From: Aquatica leii
Lineage: Eukaryota; Arthropoda; Insecta; Coleoptera; Lampyridae
Length of the DNA stretch: 64,000 nucleotides
Assembly (NCBI GenBank): GCA_035610365.1
Contig: CM069435.1
Location: forward strand, 88,383,389 to 88,447,388
Direction: 5' to 3'
In this document: piece after piece, positions 1 to 12,750 of the stretch
How positions within the stretch are numbered: the first letter of the stretch is position 1
How the letters are laid out: every line of letters starts with the position of its first letter
Position numbers and translations under genes: made by a program
The notes under the pieces: model-generated
The model's database searches: none
What the model saw: only the letters and a program-made list of their open reading frames with translations
What the model was told of the DNA's origin: nothing

Positions 1-3000
1 TTTAATAAAGGACTTCTTTTGTTTCACGAAGAAAAAGCGCCGAAGAATTTTTGCCAAAGCATCGTCTTTATTTATTTCTTTTTCGTCGTCTATTAATAGT
101 AACCGACTGTCGCGAGAGGCGTCGAATTTTTTTTCTTTAACCTAATTTTTCCTATTGATTATTAATAAAACTTTCGAACGGTAGGTGGCGTCGCGCCCGC
201 GAGGCATTTTCTATTATTATGGAAATTCCATTAGATAGGCATTTTCCGAATTATGTCATAATAACAAACTTGGGACAATCTTAACATTCCGAAGCGTAAA
301 CTACAGGTAAATACTTGTTGGAAATCCGAACACGTTTCGTATTATGTGGCGCGAGGAGGAGGAGAGGGTGACGAACAGGACACCGAAAAACCTTCTCTTT
401 ACTTTAGAAAACCACAAACTCGTAATTTCTGCGACAAACCGAAAATTAGGAATGCGTCGCAAGTACCGTATCGTAAAGTTTGAAGTGGTTATTTTATGCG
501 AAATATAAATATAGGGTGCATTTTTTGCCCAACTACGGTGACACAAAAGCCTTTGAAAGTTTTCGGGTAGTGCACGTAGGGTCGGGTTAAGTTGTTTAAG
601 TTTTGTATTATGATATTCGTAACTTGTGCGTTCCTACAATGCATCTTTACTTAATTTTTTTCTAGTTTTCTTATTAAAGTTACATTGTACTAATAACTTT
701 AACCATTTTAGTGGAGCTTTGTTTAATAGAACGAAGGTTTTTATTTTATTAGCAGAAGAATAAAATGTTAAGATCCTGTAGGAAAGAAAGTGTCATAAAG
801 CATGTACGCATACTTACATTTTCAAGATTGAATTTTGAAACAGTAGCTGGCTGATTTATCTACTGTTGGATAAAAATCTGACTTGGTCAGTGGTGATTAA
901 GTAGCAACCGGCGGCTATATCTTTATCTGAGGAATCAAGAACCGATACACAATAAAGAGTAGATTAGTGTTGGTGCCAAATTAGAATGTATCTTATTCTG
1001 GAGGCAAAAAGTTGTTGCTAAATAACAATGGGATCGTTCAGTATGAAGCTACTAAACTCACTTAGCGGTCATAGTGGTAAAGGCTCAGTTATACGCGGGA
1101 TGATAACAACTTTTTTTACCCGATAGAGGTCCAAAGATCTGGTATTAATGTGGATTCAAAAGATTATAGAAGTCATTCACCATATATTTATAACTAGAGT
1201 TTTTTGCTAAGTGAGGTGGTATCAACTTTTATGTTTCATGAATTAATTAGACTTGGTTTAATTGTATACATTTTTTATTACTCAAAATAATTTAACATAA
1301 CACTTTCATTTAAGATTATTGGTTCTGTTTAAATTGAGTTTCTCGGCAAGGATTGTTGGTATAAAAAAACGAGAACAAAAAAAAACCATAAAACCTTAAT
1401 GTTTGAGTCGCTTGATTGTGAAATTGTGTACGGCAAATAAATGTGGGATACATTTTTTTATGCCAAGTGCGGGTGGTACAAAAGTTTATAGGTTTTGGTT
1501 GGTTTTGTATTGCGATGTCACCAACTGTTACGTTCTTACAATGCATTTTTTAAATTGTAAAATGCAAACAAATACTGTTTCGTTACTCGTCACTAACCAA
1601 CCCATGTTTTAACCAAGTAAAAACGTGATGGTTAATAAGATTTTTTTTATACTTATGAGATTTGGAGTACTAGTAATTGTCAAATTAATAAATTCTTTAT
1701 TTTTTAGTGGCATATTACGGTACTTCATTGCAATTTGGAGTAAACCAGTAAGGTACTTGGTGTAAACTAAAAACGTTATTGTATTCTGTTACAAAGAATT
1801 CTATTTTGTTAGCTTGGCGTCACTGGGTGTAAGCGATGTTTGACGTCTTGACGGTCAGTTCGCTGTCATTGGCGAACAGTTTTGTTGTAGGGTGCTGCGC
1901 ATTTTCTAAAGTATGATTACGTATGTATATAACTAGTAAGTGGCAACGTTAAATTTTTTTGGGTCTATTTGTCGTGTCCGAAAGTACTCGCTCAATAATA
2001 TCTTAAAATAATTTGGCTAGTAAGACGTAACCACGATGGTCTTTGAAATATTGACATAATCGCTATCAAAAATAAATAACATGAAAAGGTTTTGACGACG
2101 GCTGGCTTCTTGTAAGTAATACGGAGTAGAGCATGGTGGCTATGGTAATGCTTCTTTCGTTTATAGTTGATTGTGATGTGTTGACTTTTTTGGGAAAACG
2201 TCTAAGGGTGTTTAGGGATTAAATATGTGGTGTTAGGAAATTTTTGTCGACTTAAGAATTTTTGTCTTTATTTATTCTTGCGGCTTTTTAATATAGAAGA
2301 GTTGCTAGTCTTTGTACGGAATCATCGAGCTATCCGTACTAACTCGACTGCGAAAGTTGTCTAGACAAGTTTGAACATCTACGCGAATTTAGAGTAGCGC
2401 TGGTTTTATGATTTTTAAGGTCATTGACATTGACAAAAAACTTTGTTGTTGTTGCTTGAATGAACATTGAACCATACTGAACTGAACATCATGGTAGGAG
2501 CAAAACAATATCGATTATTTTTTGGGTGCTGTAAATCTGGTTGTTTAACGTCACTGAATCTTACCGAACTGAGAGTAGTATTGTTTGTCTGGTTGATAGT
2601 CTGTTGTTTTTTGTGTTTTAGCGCTACCGGGTTCTTTTTCCATTTGAGGTTGCTTGCAAACATTTTTGTAATTTTTTCAGCACGACGTGTGCGACCAAAT
2701 AAATCTTTTAAGGATTGTTTACAGCTTGAATTGCGACAATGTATGTTGTTGGTTTTTTAAAGGTCTATATCGTGGCTTTTTTTAACCGCGGTTAAGGTAT
2801 GTTTATTTTTAGTTAATATTGTTAGTTTTTTGGTACTTGAAGGTTACAATTATTGGTTTTATTGTCTGGTTTTTAGAGATGATTCAATTCTGAAAGCTGC
2901 TTTATACATAGTACCTTATACTATAATATGGCTTTGCTATTATTCTTTTTTTTTCTTGGATATATTCCGTACTATTGGATTACATTTAGACCAGGATTGG

Positions 3001-4548
3001 TATAATGCTGACCCGGAAGGCAGTTTATTGGTGGTGTAGTAAAACTTCTTGGGGGTTGTAGGCTGGTATATGTACGATTTAGAATGACTATTGTTACAGT
3101 CAGGATATTTTGGGAACTATGATTTTAAACGGCCCAGGGTTTCAATGTATTATTGAACGCAATGTCAAGTCATTAATTTATTTGGTATTGTATATAATTC
3201 AAGGTCAACGATAACTTATAGGTTTAATTAACTAATTAAGAAATGTTTTGTTTAAATTCTAATTAATCAGTCGATATTTTAAAGTCAACTGCTATTATTA
3301 CTAATTCGTAAATTTCTCGCGTACGTTGAAAGACGCACATTTTTCAGAGAAAAGGGAGAAATGAAAAATATAACTGGATTCACTACTTAAAGAAGGGGTT
3401 TCGTTTATCGTGCGTTGTATCAAAGAAAGGCGTGTTTTATAATCGCCGATGTCGTTGTGTCATAACGAATTATAATTTTTATTTATTGATGTTATCATTT
3501 TGTACGAGTAACTGATGCCTTCTTATTTTTATCGCTTAAAAGTTTGTGTCTGGTTATACGAATTATCGTTTATATCAAAATGTGCTAGTTGGAAGTAAGG
3601 AATTAGCCAAATCCAAGTGGAGTTGTAAGTCGTATCTTAGCGTTATGATTATAAGAGCGGTACGTGCTAACGCGATGATCCAGTTACCGATACATAGGGC
3701 TGTAGATAATGTCTTGGAAATCCTCCAGGCATGCTTATCATCGAGTTTGTCCTCGTAAATTCGATTATGTGTGTACACGAGTTTATTTACAAATGTGTTT
3801 ATATATAAACTTACTTTCTGAACGAATCACGTCTTCGATTTTAGTTTTTGAGGATCAAGAGAAGTCGTTTCGTTGGATCAGACGTGATTTTTCCTATTGA
3901 AATCACTTTTTTATTTCGTTGTTTCGTTGAAAGTTTTAAATTTTGACGGATGACCTTCAAGAAGAGACCCAGGATATTCGGGTCGCCGATTTATAAAGAT
4001 TTACGAATAAAACCATCATATCGGCCGTGTAAACAAAAGAACGACGTTTGGCATCACTCCAAATACGACGATTTATAGAAAACCGCTGGGGTGTATTAAC
4101 GATTAACCGCGTCGCATCTTCAGACATGTTTTTAGGTGATGCTTGTCAAGTCTGCCGGCATTAATCAAACAATAACAAACAAAAGCAACAATTTAATTTG
4201 GTTTTGACAGTGCAAATATTGCGAAATGAAGTTTGAGTGTTATTAAGCTTATCGCATGTGTGTGTGTTGCCAAGTGACGAAGGGGAAGAAAAACTTTTTT
4301 TTGGGGATTATATATATAGATGAGAAAGCGGAGATAGAAAATACTACTTAATGCTCCATTTATTGGAAATCCTACGCGCTGTTTGATGTTCTGATGTGTT
4401 CACACTAAAACTAACCCCACTTTTCTTTCTCGAACATATATTTTTCATTCTTCTAACATATTTACTCGTTATTCTGCTAGAGAGCAAAAGATAAAACGGT
4501 ATAATTTATCCCTCTTGGAAATGACGTTCAAGTGATTCGAAAGGGTCG

Positions 4549-4579
4549 TTGTGTAAGTACCGTCACGGTATTTACACAA
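4549..4579. repeat. Near-perfect hairpin (inverted repeat)
   Basis: The left arm starts TTGTGTAA and the right arm ends TTACACAA. The arms pair over about 14 bp, including one G-T pair, around a three-base loop. An AATAAA overlaps the right end. The stem is too short for a typical animal pre-miRNA. Function unknown. Confidence 0.6.
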
Positions 4580-5164
4580 TAAATCCTTTGAATTATTCCA
4601 CATTTGTACTAAAAAACGCGTTTTTATTTTGTTGCTTTTAGTTCAAGGTCATGTGTAGTTTCTTTTAGTTTATTAAGAGTGCGTTGAGTTTGTTTTAAGG
4701 ATTTATTAGTTTTTCTACCACTTTAGCAATGTTATATTTATAGTTCTTATTTTGTTGACTAGCCTGACAAAAAAGGTTGCCCTTTGGACATCATTGAAAT
4801 ATGATTTACTAATTGACTACTAGACACCAAAGTCAACAACTGTTATAGCGACAACTAAATTAGCTTAAAATGACTTACTAAATATTTGTTGACTAACTTT
4901 TTATTCTATAACACTTAAGTTGGCTAAATGCCGAATCTTTGATTTTTCTTTCTACTGAATTCTATAATGTGTCTTTTTTTATATAATTAGATTTAATTTA
5001 TTAGGACAACGATGGTTTTTCATAATCACAAATTTATTTCTTTAGTGAAACGCATAGACGTAAAGCTTTCTTTGTCTTTTGCCACCTTTGCTTTATAACA
5101 GTTTTTGTGGTGCCAAACCTAGTGAACCGCAGTTATGTTTCTAATCGCTTTATTGAGTTGTTGG

Positions 5165-6150
5165 ATATTTGATATCACTGTTTGGACCCATCGTAAACTC
5201 GTATGAATTCATAACATCGACTTATGATTTTTGGATTTTCTATATTTTTTATTGGCGATGTTTTCTAATAAAGCAGACAAAACGTTAAACTTGACTTGTA
5301 ATAAAGCTAATACTTTTTCTCAGTAATGGTTATTGGTATAAAAGTTGACTCATAGAAAAAGCGATTTCTGTAGTTTACTTGTGGTGGTGGAGTTTCTTGA
5401 GTAGTTTAGTACTCGTAATTGTTGTATTATGTTAGGCCTAGATTTTATTGCACTATATTTTCCTTAGATAAGTTGATGTTAAGACGAAAAATGTTTTCGT
5501 ATGTGTAAAAACGTTTAGAAGCATTGGTTCAGATCCATCATAGACGGTATAAGTAGTGAACATCGTTGAATGAATATTACGTTTTTATGTTTTTTGGATT
5601 TTCTTTAATTTTTGTTCTAGCTGTGTTTTGAAATTTGGTGGTTTATCTTTGCTACGTCAGAATTCTGAAGACTTTTTGTCTGCGAATATCTATTACCGGC
5701 ATGTTACAAAAATGATATAAAATATTGGTAGTGTATTACAGTTGTTGATGGCTGCAGGAAGTCGTGTTCAAATTTCTATATTGCAAATTGGTTATGGAAG
5801 GTTCGGTAACAGTTAGTGGTTTTGAGGGTTTTGGTAGCAGCAGCAGAAGTTGGTTTGTTGCTTAACACTTGTTGTCTGTTGGTGTCAGGGTTTGATATTA
5901 GCTTGTTTCAGAACACTTTGGTTAAATGTCGTATTGATTGGTGGGTGCACGGCATCACTATGCAAATTCGGGAGTTGGTAAACAGTTTGAGTGGTCTCGG
6001 ACTGCGAAGTGCATTTTTTTGTCGTTTGGTTTTGTGGACGAATTCAATGAGTAGATTTTGAGGGTGGATAATATTTTTGTTTGGAACCACTGTTTTTGAT
6101 TTATCATAGACCCGTATAGATTGTTAACATCACAAAGTTGAATATTAAGC
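5165..6150 (+). repeat. Three diverged copies of a short segment
   Basis: Similar blocks of about 60-90 bp begin near 5175, 5530 and 6090. Each runs from a GGA/GATCCATCRTA-like start through AACATC to a GAATATTA or ATGATTTTTGGAT-like end. Spacing is irregular, about 360 and 560 bp. This may be an old dispersed or tandem repeat. The similarity is low and was judged by eye. Confidence 0.3.
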
Positions 6151-7796
6151 AAGCGTAATGGTGACGCTGCATTATATTTTAAACGTCGCAAAGGAGGGAA
6201 ACGAATGTTGTCGGATTATTAATTTAAGGGTAGTCGTTATTTAAGTAAATACGACCATCAAATAATGTTGAAACGAGTTGAATTTACTGACGTCAGTTTT
6301 ACGGCGATTCGTGAACGTCGCCTAAAGATACACGGTTTTCTCTTGGGGACACGACGGGGGCGTAGTCCCTTCTTAATCTAGTAGACATTGGATCGGACGC
6401 ATTCGTAATGGAATCATCGATTAGTTTCGGCGTGCTATATATTTTTTTTTCGGGTTGAGGTATAAATCAAAAGTAACAAAACGGCGGGCGCTTTATCATC
6501 GTCATTTCTTTATAAGCATTGGTCGAACAAAAAATAAAACGGGAAGCACGAATGTTCTCTTTCGCTAGGGATAACACGAAATCGATGGCTTTAATATTTT
6601 CTTACCATTATTTATGCACGTTTGATGTATTACTACAATATTTAGGGGTTTTAGATTTTCGTTTCATCGTTGGTGCTTAGTGCAGCGGCAACAACAACTT
6701 CTCGAAGATAGTGCGCGATTTATTCAGTTTTGGTCCTCCTCCTGGCGCCGCGTCTTGATGAATAAGTGTCTCCACTGTAATCTGTGATTCGAAACACGCC
6801 CAGTGCTCTTTTTTTGGTCCGAAATCCCTTCTAATGCTCTACGCAAATCTTAGTTATAGTTGCAATGACGATGATGATGATAAAGACGACTAAGACTAAG
6901 AAAAAAATGTTTGGTGTTTCTGACAGTTGGAATTAAAATCGTTTTCGCGACTGTACTTGTTCCGCTCGGTTACGTTTGCTTTGTGTAACCGTTTAATCTT
7001 TCGTTCCTTTTTTTTGGGGATCATTCCTCATCCGCTTTACTTTTTCAAAAGTTGAGAAACGGAGCGTTTTCTAAATAGCATTGTGTTTTATATCCTTTAA
7101 CAAAAGAATTCGCATCAGCAAATCAATGGGATTATATTCGCTCGATTTCTTTAATAACTTTAAAAGGATGTTGCGCTACATGAAATTATTCGTATTAGAC
7201 GGACACCTTTTTATTTTGTTTTGTCTCTTTGCGAAAGAAGGCTTTGATTAATAGAAAGTACGTCGAGTGGGAATAATCGCGATCATTTTTTACATGGTAC
7301 ACGGACGGAAAACAAACTGCTTTGGGTTCAAGGAGCAAACCTTCTGATAACGCCCAAAGACGGAGTCGAAAAAAAAAGGAAAACATGCAGATTACGCCTA
7401 CTTATCGGAATTGAAAGCGTCAAATTTAATTTTGCCGCTGTCATTAATCATATATTGACGTAATTGCTTTTCTTTACGCTTAAACGAATCGATTGTAGAT
7501 GGCGCTCTTGAGCCACAGGTACCACGTTAATGAATGCAAAGCAGGTGGCGGGATTAGTGCGACGTTCGAAATTTATTATAAACGACTTTGGAACAAAACC
7601 AGAAACAAATGTCCTTTAATAAATTCGCCTAGAGGGGCCTCCGTTCTCACGTCACGCGCGGACAAAGGATTGTTAAAACAATCGCACTTCATTAACCGGA
7701 TGTGCTAACCGAAAAAAAAATATTCCGCCATTGTCGTGAAAAACAACGCGGCGGGGATTGCATCATTTATTAGGGGTGGCATCAGTACAAACCGAC

Positions 7797-7819
7797 GGTG
7801 GCGGCGGCGGCGGTGGCAG
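7797..7819 (+). repeat. GGC/GGT trinucleotide run
   Basis: About seven GGY triplets in a row in an otherwise A+T-rich region. No reading frame around it is long enough to argue for a poly-glycine exon. Confidence 0.6.
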
Positions 7820-8397
7820 CCTGCTATTACAAATAATGTTTACGCAAAGGATTTTAGGCCTACCTTAGGATATAAATGTGAGAAGGGAATGTAAAGAATG
7901 GGTTATATCAAATTTACAAATGCTCCTCGCAGCGCCGAGAACTCTATTAATATTGTAGGATACAACTCGACGTTGGTCCTTTTCTAATTTCAAGTTTGAA
8001 CGACTCGTCGCACTTTGTTTTATTTACACTTTATTACAATACGAATTCTGATTTGATTATCTTTTGCCCTTTTCATCGTGGATCGTCGACAAAAAAATTA
8101 ACTTAAACATAGTTTAAAAGTTGTGTACTCTCCTTACTTATAAAAACAGAGTTGGCGTTAGTTACGAAACAAGAGCGAAACCGGTTAACTTGATTTTATC
8201 TAAATATTTTACGTTGTACTCATGAATAATAATTTTTGTGAGCATTTGTTTTATACTAATTAGGCAACACTTTTTATGGCTGTCGTAGGTAATGTAGGTT
8301 TAGAAATAGTTAGACACTTTATTTTTTTTAGAAACTTTTTCGATTTGAAGAATGTTTTTACACGCGTGATTTTAATTTAAAATGTTTAAAACTAAGA

Positions 8398-10310
8398 TTA
8401 GAACGTCTTCCGGGTTTGAACCGTGTTGATGGAACCGAGGTTGCTAACGTTTTGCTCACTTTCGTAATGGGTTTCATCAGCTCGTGAAAGAAATCGAAAA
8501 CTTGGACAAGTAAACGATAATCTAACGAAGAATCACTACAGAGCTAAGTAATCAATTTGTGAACCAAACCAAATTCGAAACTCCATAGCTGTGTTTTAAT
8601 AAGCAGTCTCCTATAGATGAAGTATCGTCGTGATGGGATGAGCTGGACTCTTGCCGTGAAAACTTTTGTGATTACATTAGAAATCTCTACAGGGAGAACA
8701 TCTCTTCTAAACCTCCGTATCTTCTAAACTTTGTCACAAATTCGTCAAACTTTTGTGCACTTTAACTTTTTTTAGTCGGTATCGCGACCATAACATCATT
8801 CCTGAATTTCTTCAAATTAAGTATCACATTCAGACACGTTTTTCTAAAAACATTGTTCACTGTGTAGTCTAGCGTTGATACGCCAACGCATTCAGCAAAC
8901 CAGATAAGAATTAGACACGATTTTCAAACAACTTTTTTATCTTCATCTTGAGTTGGTTAAGACCCTATCTTCGGATAATTTAAATTTCTTTGATAACATT
9001 GCTCACCAGTAGTCTAATACCACTCTACGGCGAACCACTGAAAATCATCTCAAAAAGTTTCTTCTACTACTGGCTCTGTGAAAACGGTAGTCTATCTAGT
9101 TTGGTTCTTATGTCAGAACAGGAATCGGTGCCTATCCAAGGGTTTGATTTTTGCTCTTGCTCTCAAACGCTTTCTTGAAGATAACATTTTTTTCTTTGCC
9201 ACGTCTCAAATCCTATTCGTATTCAAATTTGCAAAATTCTTGAATCGTCTAGACTCTAGAGTTTTTGCATCCAACGTTTCTAAGTAGAAAGAGATAGCCT
9301 TGAGAAGTCTCGGTAGGAACCGCGATAATATTGATCTTCTAGTCGACAAAGGCAACGCTACTGTGTCATTTTGAACCAAAATTTTGTCAGAGGATATGTA
9401 CGCTCCGTTAACTCGAAATCCTAATTCGAAGATTAAAATCATCAAATATTCTAATCTACCTTCTGAAACTAAACGTCGACTTACACCTCCAGCTTCTAAA
9501 CCACTTCGTCTATACGAACTTTCTCAAGTCTACAAATAACGTCTACCTTTTAGCCCTATCGTCAGTACTATCAAATCTCCTACTTACATGTTTGCCAAGT
9601 TTTTATCCAACAAGCTTGAACCTTAGAATCAAGTAAGTTTTGTTTCACGATGACATTTGAGTTTGGTTTCTTTCATTAATAGTGTTTATCATCCATTTAC
9701 TTTCAATTTTATAACAAGTTTTACTAAGTTTTGAGTATATAGATTTATAATATAGATTTTGATAACGTTTCGGTTATTTCGAAATTTTGATTTGTCTTCA
9801 ACAGAAAACGTATAAAAGAAAGCATAGAAATTATCGAAAATTCTAACTTCAATCGTGACAAAGGTTTTGAATTATCCTCTAAAAGAAAACAGAAATCATC
9901 GAACCCTCTATTAACTTCAATCTTGACAACGGTTTTGAACTGTAGTCTCTTTGGCTTACGGTTGTTACTGTTTTACACGCCCCTTTTCGAACGTAACGCA
10001 ATCAGAATCGAGCTCATTCCACCACAACGATACTTCATTTACATATACGGAGACAAGTTCTTATTAAAACACTTCTATGTAGTTTAGAATCTGGTTTGGT
10101 TCGCAAGTTGTTTACCTAAGTATGTAGTGATTCTGTGTTAGATCATTGTTTGCTTCTTTAAATTTTCGACTTTTTTTACGCCCTGATGTAATCATTTACG
10201 AAAGTGGACGAAACGTTGGTAACCTCGGCTACAACATCAACACAGTTTAAACCCGGAAGAGGTTCTAATCTTAGTGTATTCTTCGGCCGTGGAAGCCATC
10301 GTGATTACAT
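8398..10310 (+). mobile_element. Penelope-like element, copy 1, internally deleted, with inverted 3' end at its left
   Basis: The plus-strand part (about 8640-10310) matches the other two PLE copies in this window: the N-terminal coding part (about 8690-9100), a scrap of reverse transcriptase (about 9430-9700), the last part of the endonuclease region (about 9750-9960), the 3' untranslated part, and the terminal repeat (10180-10305). All frames are broken, and most of the reverse transcriptase and GIY-YIG domain is deleted. To the left, 8398-8625 is the 3' untranslated part plus terminal repeat in opposite orientation (CTGATGA core at 8480-8474 on the minus strand). A partial inverted copy next to the 5' end is a common feature of Penelope-type insertions. 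Non-functional. Confidence 0.75.
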
Positions 10311-10319
10311 GTTTAAAAT

Positions 10320-10842
10320 TGCATAACAAAATTGTAGGCAATGGTTGACAATATATTTTGTTCTTCACGGAAAGAAGATTATATCTCTGACTTTAGAAGA
10401 ATGTATTCAAAACTACGTATGATGTAGACACCTCTTCATTTTTTTAAACATGGGCAAAAATTTTTTTTTAATTGTTGGTTACTATCAGTCTTATTATTAC
10501 ATTGATTATATTTTGTTATTGTAGGCAACATTTTGTGGTATTTAGATGATACTTCTATTTAAATTGAATTAAATTTTTTTGACTAAGCATATATTAATTA
10601 TTTCTGGTAATACTTTAGGTTTTTAGGCAATTTAGGTTTATGGCAATACGTTAATTATAATTAGTTTTTTTGGAAACATTTTTTATTTCTAGAAATATAC
10701 TTGAAACCACGCTTGTCCAAGGTTAATTTTTGTTTTTAATTTGTTGTAGGCACATTTTGATTACCAAAATAGGCAACGTATTTCTATAAGTTACGTTTAT
10801 TTCAAAGTAGTTTTTAGGTATATTGATATATTATTTCTTAAG
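10320..10842 (+). repeat. Degenerate repeat with TAGGCAA motif, block 1
   Basis: The motif TAGGCAA or GTAGGCAA(C/T) recurs near 10334, 10522, 10622, 10744 and 10767 in A+T-rich DNA. The same motif fills 14880-15460, on the other side of the non-LTR element, and occurs once near 8262. The simplest reading is one repeat tract split by the insertion of the element between the two blocks. Confidence 0.45.
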
Positions 10843-12750
10843 GTTTATTATTTTTTTTATTCAAGAGGTGGTTCGTCCAGCGCCCCTGCACTGCGGTTTT
10901 CTTGGTCCTTTTGTGCACCTCTGATTTATTACTCTTTCAGCAGTTCTTTTTTGTCAATGAAGCCCAGAAGCTTATTCCAAGAGGTCTTTTTGAACTCATC
11001 ATCGGTTAATTTTGGTTTGCCGAGAATCGCTCCAAACATCCGCGCCATAAAGGACTACTTTGCAGTCCCATTTTATGCATGTGTTTGTTAAGGCCACAGT
11101 GACCAGTTATTAGTCCTTTAAGTTTTCTTAACTTTTTTCGAGTGTTTGATTGTGACTCTGTAAGGAAGAGTTTTGTGTGCCTCGTCCCAGATGAGTTTTT
11201 CCATAGTTTCTTATGCGCCGCCGCTAATTTGAGCGAATTATTTCTTTCTTAGTCTTGTAAACGATTCCAAAAACGGGTTTAGGTCCGATATATGTCTCTG
11301 TTGTGCTCGTTTTAGCTAGCGCATCCGCTATTAGGTTTTCCTTAACACTTTGGTCTTTTGGTATCTAGATGGGGCTGTACTTGTTTGTGAGTTACCAATA
11401 TTTCCAGACTGTTTATGTACGCCATAATCAGTTCTGATTTTGTTACTGGCGATATGAGTGTCAGTAGTGCTGCTTGACTGTCAGACATGATCGATATTGG
11501 ACCATTAGCGTATGATTTCGAGTCGATAATCTTCCTGACACATCAGTCAATAGCAGCAACTTCAGCTTGAAAAGCTGACGCATATTTACCTAAGGTCAGC
11601 GAAAATGCTTTTTATAGTGCTGCCTATATTCCTGCACCGCCTGTATGCTGCTTTTGTGGCTTCCACTATTACAACGAGGTGTAATGGTGGAAGTGAAAAT
11701 AGTGCTTCCATGGCTGCTGTGGGCGTGGTTCTCATCGCTCCTGTTATCAGCAGAATGCCATTCTGTGTACTTGGCCTAGCTTGGAAGCTGTGTTTTTTAG
11801 GTTGGTTTTTTCACCCCATACAAGCGCACTGTAGGTGATGATGCGTTTTGTCACCACAGTATATAACCATTTGGTCATTGTGGGATTCAATACTCATGTG
11901 TACCCTACTATCCGTTTGGTTGTATTAAGAACCCTGATGTCTTCGTTGTGGCTTTTTCTAGATGAGCGTTGAAAGTCAGTCTGGTATCAAAACATAGTCC
12001 CAGATATTTGACTTCTTTTGTTATTGAGAGCGGACTCCGTACATCGTAGGTAGTGTTATGTTATCCGTTTTCCGCGTTTGGTAAACAGATCGATTTTCGT
12101 CTTAGTTGGGTTAACTAATAGTCCTTCTTTTTTGCATCATTTTTCGACGGTGTTTTGTGCACTCTGCATTATGTTCTGTACAGTTACCATAAACTTTCCG
12201 TTTGTGATAACGGTGAGATCGTCGGCGTACCTTAAAGCGAATACACATCCGTCTTCTAGTTCTTGTAGTAGACCGTCCATGACGAGGCACCACAGTAGGG
12301 GTGACAGCACCCCGGCTTGTGGGCCAGCCACTTTGGCTTCTACAGTGCTCTGAGAATTTCGCATACTGCGTTTCGCAAAACAGCAAATCCTTTTTGCAGC
12401 ATAATGGGATAAATTTCATCTTGGATACTGAAAGGGTTTAAACGTATTGATTTTCCTCTCTAGGTTTTTAGGATTAATTATTTTTCTCGCTGGTTTTCGG
12501 TTCCTTTTGGGTGCCTGTTTGATTGGTACTTCTAGTACTTGCTTAGGAACTTCAGTAAACGATGAACCCGGGAAGTGTTTTTGTAATAGTTCTTGCACAG
12601 TACCCTTAACCGAGTCTATAAACTTTCCGTTTTTGGTCAGCATAGAATCGATGTTTCCAGTGCGGCCCTTGCTCAGAGCTTTTTGGAGGTGAGAACTTGT
12701 AGGTGTACATTGGCACCGCATCCCAAAAACTACAGTTTGTTGGTCCCACT
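10843..12750 (-). mobile_element. Non-LTR retrotransposon (RNase H-bearing, I/R1-like group), degenerate
   Basis: Read on the minus strand, 12720-12420 gives the segment before reverse transcriptase that ends in an HFPGS motif. Next, 12364-12137 gives the palm of reverse transcriptase (GVLSPLLW and YADDL). The segment 12120-11900 continues with the thumb-like KYLG motif, and 11600-11280 gives an RNase H domain with FQAEVAAI, MSDSQAAL and IADALAK motifs carrying the E, D and D of the active site. In-frame stops and frameshifts show it is dead. The 3' end on this strand has an A-rich tail at about 10860-10843, as expected of target-primed insertion. The clade is inferred from the RNase H and the YADD context. 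The 5' limit is unclear; the segment up to about 14740 may belong to the same element. Confidence 0.75.

Larger units (their letters stand above)
1..8397. other. Long stretch without a recognisable gene
   Basis: I find no reading frame with a recognisable domain on either strand. The open frames here are short (under 100 codons) and low in complexity. The segment holds a near-perfect hairpin at 4549-4579, a family of diverged repeated segments at about 5165-6150, and a GGC-rich trinucleotide run at 7797-7819. Composition is somewhat less A+T-rich at about 6300-7850, which could mark regulatory or transcribed noncoding DNA, but nothing proves it. No tRNA, rRNA or splice-consistent exon series was recognised by eye. 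Confidence 0.5.

Noticed and set aside
301..546. 81-codon minus-strand frame at the left edge
   Set aside because: No recognisable motif, no splice partner, and typical length for chance in this sequence.
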